Of a stretch of DNA of 64,000 nt, positions 58,283 to 64,000 are shown one piece after another; positions within the stretch are counted from its first letter, which is position 1, and each line of letters opens with the position of its first letter. Source of the DNA: Hyparrhenia diplandra. Taxonomy: Eukaryota > Streptophyta > Magnoliopsida > Poales > Poaceae. The notes under the pieces are model-generated. The model searched no databases. It was given only the letters and a program-made list of their open reading frames with translations, and had not been told where the DNA came from. The stretch is from positions 1-64,000 of the forward strand of contig JADLZK010005545.1 of the NCBI GenBank assembly GCA_015847255.1, given 5' to 3'. Made by a program: the position numbers and the translations under genes.

Positions 58283-58287
58283 CCTAT

Positions 58288-59100
58288 CTATTGTAAATAC
58301 ACGCCAAAAAGAAATTAAGGGTTTTATAGCAAAAAGCTGAGAAATATATTTGCTAAACAGGAAAGATAGTTGCTCATATTCTTACATATTATACTCCTAA
58401 ATGGAGGTTAATAATGTTAAGTTAGATGAATCTTTAATTTAATGGTGAACGGTCTACAAGTATTATGCAGTTTAGTGACAACCACATTACCTCCCAACAA
58501 TTATCAAAACAATAAGATGCGAGCATGAACATGAGCATAATTAATTGATCATTTCCAAAAAAACGTGGAGATTGGATTACTACTTTAAACTAAAATTGAG
58601 CGCAACACTAAGTCAAAGAGTCTCTTGGTCATTAGTAACTGAAGCACATACCAGTGAGTCCAACACAAAACGCCAGCCTCATCCTGTTCTTCTGCTTGCT
58701 GCGTCTCTTCGAGAGCGCTCCGACCGGCTCGCTGGCTATTACCACGCCAAGATTGGCAGCATTTCGTTAGAACAAAAAAATATGTTTATGAACGACCCTT
58801 CGGAAGCTTTCCATCCAAGAAAATAATAAAGAAATCTATGAATATATTAGATCGTTGTATGCCGCATGAAAAACGAAAAAAGAATCTTTATATGTACCAT
58901 CACAAGTTTTGTATCTAGGATGAGAATTGAATATTAGATTTGTATACCATATGAAAAAAAAAAAAAAATTACACGTGAGTCCCTCCGCAAGCTTTCGATC
59001 TAGCATTCTAGATTCAGTGTATGTACATATACATCAAATCTATACACTAATTTAAGATTGAATTAATAAATAATAAGCAATCATGATCCATGCACGCAAT
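58288..59100. other. No clear gene; possible Helitron interior
   Basis: A short coding-like piece lies on the minus strand at about 58770-58650. The rest is AT-rich. Confidence 0.3.
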
Positions 59101-59109
59101 CTAATGTGA

Positions 59110-60000
59110 AAACAACTCACTGACACAAGCGACATGTGTTAATGTACCTGCAGCCGAAGTAGCTATCTCCGAAGACCATGTGCATGGGAGCGTTGTTGAT
59201 ATTCGTAGCGCCGGCGAAGATGTGGATCCTGTGGAACTCGTTGATGTGGATGCACTGGAGTCTATCGAAATCCGTGCTGCAGATGTGGGTGCAGTGGTGC
59301 TTGCTTCTAAAGCGCGACGCATGTGATTGGCGTTGACACGGAGCCACTGGCCACGGATCTAGTGCTTCGATCATCGCGTCGTACGCCAGCCTCGTCAAAT
59401 CATGGGGAGATGCTGCGGCGATGATCTTCGTCGTCGCATCGTACGCCAGCCTCATCCTATCCGATTGGTTCGCTGGCCCGACTGCTCCATGATCGGCAGC
59501 GTGAGCGCCAGCAGCCACTGGAACTGCGACGTGGTATCGCACCCGTCCGTCGGGTTTGCCCCATGCGCGAGGGATCGCGATGAGGACAAACGGGTGTGCC
59601 CCATGCGGCGGTTTCCCGTGCGAAAGTGTCCGCCCGTTGGGATGCATCTTTTCCGGCGGCCGGGGATTTGGTTCGCGCGGTCTCACGCGACGGCTGCCTG
59701 CCGTGGGTACGATGGATGCAGAGGGAATTGTCGTAGGCATGTTGCGGAGGCCCGCTGGTCGCTGTTGCTGCCGGCGTGTCCTCTACGAGGCCTCCGGACG
59801 ACGGCGGTTCTCGTGATGGCGTGGTGGCATGAGCGTGGGGAGGCAGCTCTCCCTGCCGACGCAAGAGTCGCTGTCACCAACGCCGGTAAGCCACCTGACA
59901 ACGATGCTGATGACTTGATCGATGTTGAAGGCAGGAAGAGAAAACGGAAACCCAATCTGAAGCTGACTGGGCCGGAATGGGTGTGAGAAGAGTTCAGGCC
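59110..60000 (-). other. Exon-like minus-strand segment, unidentified
   Basis: Minus-strand frames are open from about 59740 to 59117 and include 'IFAGATNINNAPMHMVFGDS' followed by a plausible splice donor 'caggtacatt' (about 59155). It may be a gene fragment captured by the second Helitron. GC content alone could also keep it open. Confidence 0.3.
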
Positions 60001-60278
60001 CGACATCAAACCGCATGGGGCTTTTCTATTTACGCTTTGCTTATTTTCTTGCCAGGCCCATGTAACGGCCAGCAGGGGCTGCTGCGTGCTCCCTTTTTGT
60101 ATGGCATGAGAACGACGAAAGGAACTCGAACTGGAACCGGAACTGAACTGGAACTTGTAACTGAACCGAGCCGTAGCGGCGCCGGGCGGCGAAGCTCCTG
60201 GCGGTTGCCGGAGTGTCGAGGTTATCGGTCTAGTTTCCACCTGCATATCCATCTATCGATTGAAGTAGTTAGGTTACA
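60001..60278 (+). repeat. Right part of a 5' LTR (start not found)
   Basis: It ends 'ggttaca', two bases before a primer site. The left boundary is not visible, and no second LTR copy is in the window. Confidence 0.45.
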
Positions 60279-60280
60279 TC

Positions 60281-60292
60281 TGGTATCAGAGA
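60281..60292 (+). other. Primer-binding site, initiator tRNA-Met
   Basis: 'tggtatcagaga' matches the standard site at 11 of 12 bases and sits just upstream of a gag gene. Confidence 0.8.
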
Positions 60293-60337
60293 CTCGTCGG
60301 TCCCCGGGCGACGCACCAGCACCTCACGCGGCGGACA

Positions 60338-61315
60338 ATGGCGGCGCCCTCACCGGAGGAGAAATTCGGCCAAATCCTGGTGCTCCTCGAGAAGAACTCC
60401 ACTGGCATCGACGAGCTCAAGTCATCTATGTCGGAGATGAAGGAGATGCGATCGGAGATCCGCAAGTGGGAGGCCCGAGGTCGACGGCCGCGCCAACGAG
60501 CTCGAGTCCCTCGCCAACGAAGCTCGGCACCAAGGTTAACAAGGTGCTCGGCGTAATCCCCAAAGCGGAACCGCTCTCGCCGGCTCAAGTCACCATCGCT
60601 TCACCAGCCTCACCGCCGGCCCGGAGGACCACCAGCTTCCCTCCTCGGGCCGAGGACGCCGGGTCCGCCGTCGGCCGAGCCGACCCCAATAGGGGCGACG
60701 TCCGGGCCTCATGGCCACCGCTGAATCTGGTCATGGGGTGGTGTACACCACCACCCCAGGCCACCAACAGCTCTCAAGGTGCGATGGATCTGAACAATTC
60801 TCATCTATACCATGTTTGGAATCCACCTGTCATTAGTGGTGATCACTCTGTTAGACCCGGCCATAACCACGCTATTCCTGATTTCCCTTTTCCTAAGTTT
60901 GATGGTTCTCAGCCTAGATTATGGATTAAGAACTGTGAGTCCTTCTTTGATGTGTATGAAGTCGAACCTAAGATGTGGGTCAAATATGCCACTATGAATC
61001 TCACTGGATCTGCTGGTTTGTGGTACCAAATTCAGCAATCCAAGTTGTTAGCCATGACTTGGTTTGAGTTTTGTGATGCTGTTAGTGTCAAGTTTGACAA
61101 GGATGAGCATAACCTTCTTATCATAAATTTTTTTCCATCTACAACAAACCACTACTGTCGATGAGTACACTCAATGCTTAATTTTGTGATCTAGTCCACC
61201 AACTCCTAGTCCATGACCCAAGCCTACCTATGACAGTGATCACCAATAGATTTGTTGATGGCCTTAAGAAAGAGATTCGTGTTGTTGTCATTATGCATAA
61301 ACCCAAAGATCTGGA
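60338..61315 (+). pseudogene. Ty3/gypsy gag, first part
   Basis: The ATG at 60338 begins 'MAAPSPEEKFGQILVLLEKN', followed by a coiled-coil-like stretch, a frameshift near 60480-60540, and then the conserved gag core: 'FPFPKFDGSQPRLWIKNCES', 'FFDVYEVEPKMWVKYATMNL' and 'TGSAGLWYQIQ'. Another frameshift near 61140 precedes 'VHQLLVHDPSLP', 'VITNRFVDGLKKEIRVVV' and 'MHKPKDL'. The gene is then interrupted at 61315 by a solo LTR and resumes at 63747. Gag forms the particle that packages the element RNA. Confidence 0.85.
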
Positions 61316-62216
61316 TGTTGATGGTCCTTATACTCCAAATATAACCATCAACTTTTGCATAAAATGATACAAAAGGAATCACAAACACTAGTTGTAGGGT
61401 TTGATTCTAACAAGTTCCACGAGTTTGGTGTTCTTAATTGTCTTGCAGGTTTTCACTGAACAAAAGTATCTCAAATGATAGATTAGAGTGGACCATTGCG
61501 TAAGGGCTCGCTGAGACGATCGAAACGGATATATTGTTTGCTATATTTGGAGCTCAGAATGAAAAAGATATTAATTTCACAAATAATGGAAGACTAAGAG
61601 CTGCGGGATTAATTGGGCCCAAATCATAATTTGGCCCATAAAAGCCTATCTACATTATAATGAGATATGGTGAAAGGTTTAGTACCATATTGCTTGCTAA
61701 GGGTGAAGGGAGATCGGAGACTTTTATATATAGAACCCTAGACCTATAGAATTAATTAATTATGGTAATTCATTATTCATCTCATCTCATTGATTAGAGA
61801 GGTGTCCCAATGTAAGGAACTCTCTCTCTTCAATATAGATCTAGGATTAGACTCTTCAATGTAATAGATTAGATCTAGTTGAGAGTTAGGGAGAGCAGAG
61901 CTGTGCCCCGGTTCTGGAGGAGTCTTCAGAGAGATTGGTATGTCTTTGTATCTTTACTTTACAAGACTTATGCTTTAATATATTTATCTTCTCTATTTAC
62001 TTTTATGCCTTTCATATATTTATGGTTAGTATAGTTGTTTTGACATTGCATAGGATCTTCGCTCGCATCAAGTGCTCTAGTTATAGATATAACTAAAGTA
62101 GTAATTAATAGTGTAGACATGGTGTCTAGACTAGAGGTTACCTGGAGATTGCACCCAATCCCTACGAGATAGTTGTGGTAGCCCTGTGTGGTGACAGCCC
62201 CGACGGCCGACGTATT

Positions 62217-63284
62217 CCACCACGCAGTGGCGGAGCCACCTATATGGCGAGCCATGGCAGCCGCCATAGCTGCCGCCGCATAGCACCCAATTTTTTTTTT
62301 TTTTTTTTTTCTCGTGAGAAGCCGGCGTCGAGGGCTGAGTCTGATCATCCCACGAAGAAGCACGGTCATGGGGGCTCTGCCCGGTGGGCTTTTTTCTTTA
62401 TGTTTGCCTTTTGGGCTTGCTATCGTAACAGACCCAGCCCATACGCCATCAATTGGATCGGGAAGGTGTTCCAAATTGCAATCGTCCGACGATCCTGGCT
62501 TCCTGATCGTTCGCCAATCGCCACTTTGTCGCGACGCCGCCTCCCAGCCTCGCCTGCTACCGGCCCCCAACTTCCGATCACGGCGATCAGACTGCCCGCC
62601 AATTCATGTGTAATCGATTTGGGTGCATCTACACATGAATTGACCTTGAATTTGCTATTAGACAAAACACTTTGCCTGCTGCCAGCCCCCAAATTCCGAT
62701 CCTGACTTCCTATTTGTTCGCCAATTCTTGATGGCGACACATGGAGAGGGAGATCAAGATCAAGGTCAACAGCAAGACCATCGCCGATGGTCTACTGTAG
62801 ATGCACGTGGTGAAGTTGGAAAAAAATGAAAGTTGAGAAATTGAGAAAAATTATTCAAGTAATGAGTAATCGATTAATTAATCTATGTTTGCTTAATTTA
62901 ATACATGTGTTTTGTCTAATACTTGTCAGTTGTAAGCATCAAGAGTTTGTTTAGTCCTGTTTTTGGGAAACAACGGTCCAAGTCGAATGATGTTGCTGAA
63001 GAAAGAGATGGCAACAATCTGGATGGTAATGATGAAATAGAAGCACCAATACAAGAAGCACAAACTGAAATAGCCCCACAAGCACAAACTGAAGGAGATT
63101 TGCAACAGGAAGAAGGTAATTTTATCAAAAGAGTTCAGCCAAGATCATATAATTTTTGATCCGGGACTTCAGATACCAATTAAAAGATTCCATCCTAACA
63201 TTAGAGATCAAGTTAAGAGAGCTTACAACACAACTTAGTTCGCCATAGCTGAATTGTTATCTTGGCTTCGCCACTGCCACCACG
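62217..63284 (+). mobile_element. Internally deleted hAT element, TSD 'ccaccacg'
   Basis: The element (62225-63276, 1052 bp) has terminal inverted repeats CAGTGGCGGAGCCA and TGGCTTCGCCACTG (13 of 14 match) and an exact 8-bp duplication at 62217-62224 and 63277-63284. A 22-bp poly-T lies at 62290-62310. The right part keeps the start of a transposase; the catalytic and dimerisation parts are missing. Confidence 0.93.
62923..63236 (+). pseudogene. hAT transposase N-terminal fragment
   Basis: The frame starting 62923 encodes 'SIKSLFSPVFGKQRSKS', an acidic/glutamine-rich linker and, one frame away after about 63155, 'DPGLQIPIKRFHPNIRDQVK'. The last phrase matches the block just before the TTF-type zinc finger of plant hAT transposases, normally continuing 'RAY...KGPCQP'. 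The deletion begins right after 'RAYNTT'. It cannot catalyse movement. Confidence 0.8.
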
Positions 63285-63746
63285 TCGGGTTGGTGTTTGT
63301 AGGACTTTAGTCAGAGCTTCCTAGCCCCCTTCTCATCCCTTTCTATGGCTAGTGTTCTGATGTCCCGAAGTGTTATTGTGTGATTACTATATTTATCCAT
63401 ACTTTAGTTACCTTAGAACCAAAGTAATAGAGAAGTAATTAGGAACCTTTGTCTCTCCCGTTGTTCTCTTGATTAGCTAAGCTATTCATTTATCATAGTA
63501 TTCTTTTTAGTCATGTTAGTATTCATAGTCTTATTTATATTTATCATTTATCACTTACCCCTCTTTAGTCTAGTTGGTTTACTAAGTTAGCAGATACATG
63601 ATTGTGAGTTATTAGAATTCTTTTTGGCCAAAGCTTCCCCGTGGATACGATACTCTAGAATACTCTCCTAGGGGAAAAGCTACAATGGTGTTCTCAGGCG
63701 CTTGCGTAATCCTTCTTTTTCTTTTAGCCCTTAACAAACATCAACA

Positions 63747-64000
63747 CTGGACTCTGCGAGTTCCTTGGCTAATTTGCAGGAAGAAGCCCTGTTGGGAATG
63801 TCACCAAGTTACAAGAAAAGTGAACCTTGGTATTCCAAGAAATCAAGCAATGAGGATGGGAAAACCAGTGGTTCTCACACTGGTTATCTGCCAAGATATT
63901 CCCCAAGTCTAGGTGTTGACAAGAAGGTGGTGACCTCCTCTTCTCCTAAGTCTAGTGAAGATAAACTGGCAACATTGAAGAGATATAGAAGAGCTAAGGG
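63747..64000 (+). pseudogene. Ty3/gypsy gag, continuation to window end
   Basis: The frame 'LDSASSLANLQEEALLGM' continues the gag interrupted at 61315, since the TSD codon 'ctg ga' is shared. It stays open for 85 codons to the window edge and is serine/lysine-rich, as expected between the gag core and the zinc knuckle. The rest of the element lies outside the window. Confidence 0.88.

Larger units (their letters stand above)
54658..58287 (+). mobile_element. Short Ty3/gypsy retrotransposon lacking RT, TSD 'cctat'
   Basis: LTRs of about 515 and 485 bp (54663-55177 and 57798-58282) start TGTCACGCCC; 'cctat' flanks the element at 54658-54662 and 58283-58287. An initiator-Met primer site (55178-55186) and an 'agaaggggaga' tract (57787-57797) are in place. 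The 2.6-kb interior has gag words and a chromovirus-type zinc knuckle but no RT, RNase H or integrase motif. It is therefore a non-autonomous element, with GC-rich differences between the LTRs. Confidence 0.88.
61311..63751 (+). repeat. Solo LTR in gag, TSD 'ctgga'
   Basis: The LTR (61316-63746) starts TGTTGATG and ends CATCAACA, an exact 8-bp inverted pair. 'ctgga' flanks it at 61311-61315 and 63747-63751. Without the hAT insert it is about 1.37 kb. A TATA box 'tatatata' lies at 61725-61732, and words such as 'ggtgacagcccc' (62190) and 'ggggaaaagctacaatggtg' (63671) resemble the Athila-like LTRs at 8227 and 30332. It has no internal region, so recombination removed it. Confidence 0.92.

Overview
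This window looks like repeat-dominated intergenic DNA from a grass (Poaceae). I see no convincing intact host gene. The evidence is compositional and family-based: long LTR retrotransposons of Athila-like, SIRE-like copia and Ty3/gypsy types, CACTA elements with 'actcccgg' subterminal repeats, Helitrons with CTAG ends, and MITEs typical of grasses. The species cannot be fixed from the sequence alone.

Layout from left to right. (1) 1-4035 is the right part of a TNP2-type CACTA element, split by a 1.5-kb non-autonomous CACTA (6-1540, TSD 'cat'). (2) 4431-7190 holds a decayed minus-strand retroelement polyprotein with gag/coat-like, zinc-knuckle and protease parts. (3) 8222-16245 is an Athila-like LTR element with 1.4-kb LTRs and TSD 'ataat', but no usable pol. 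(4) 16921-31453 holds a second Athila relative and an LTR interrupted just after its TATA box by a 9.8-kb SIRE-like copia element (20513-30326, TSD 'acccc'). (5) 31.5-37.2 kb is a patchwork of CACTA derivatives, a solo LTR (33660-34234, TSD 'aagcc'), a near-zero-length retro-insertion and a MITE. (6) 37225-45774 is a second TNP2 CACTA copy with a second gene carrying a ULP1-like C-terminus; it is cut at 45777 by a different CACTA terminus. (7) 46.3-49.0 kb is a possible minus-strand split host gene or captured fragment of unknown identity. (8) 49.2-54.2 kb holds a 5'-truncated LINE, MITEs and a Helitron whose end lies 10 bp from the end of a second, opposite Helitron. (9) 54663-58282 is a short Ty3/gypsy element with gag but no visible reverse transcriptase. 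(10) From about 60.3 kb to the window end, a Ty3/gypsy gag is split by a solo LTR (61316-63746, TSD 'ctgga'), which is itself split by an internally deleted hAT element (62225-63276, TSD 'ccaccacg').

The genes do not form a functional host pathway; they are transposon functions (transposase, gag, protease, integrase, RT, RNase H) in various states of decay. Most coding regions carry frameshifts. Differences between LTR pairs cluster in GC-rich tracts as small indels, so some frameshifts may be assembly or base-calling errors rather than true mutations.

I found no clearly new biological system. The most informative signals are the nested insertions with exact target-site duplications, one with an empty-site paralog inside the window; a ~146-bp tandem module plus tRNA-like box shared by two CACTA-type elements with different ends; two Helitron 3' ends abutting; and the unidentified minus-strand split gene at 46.3-49.0 kb.
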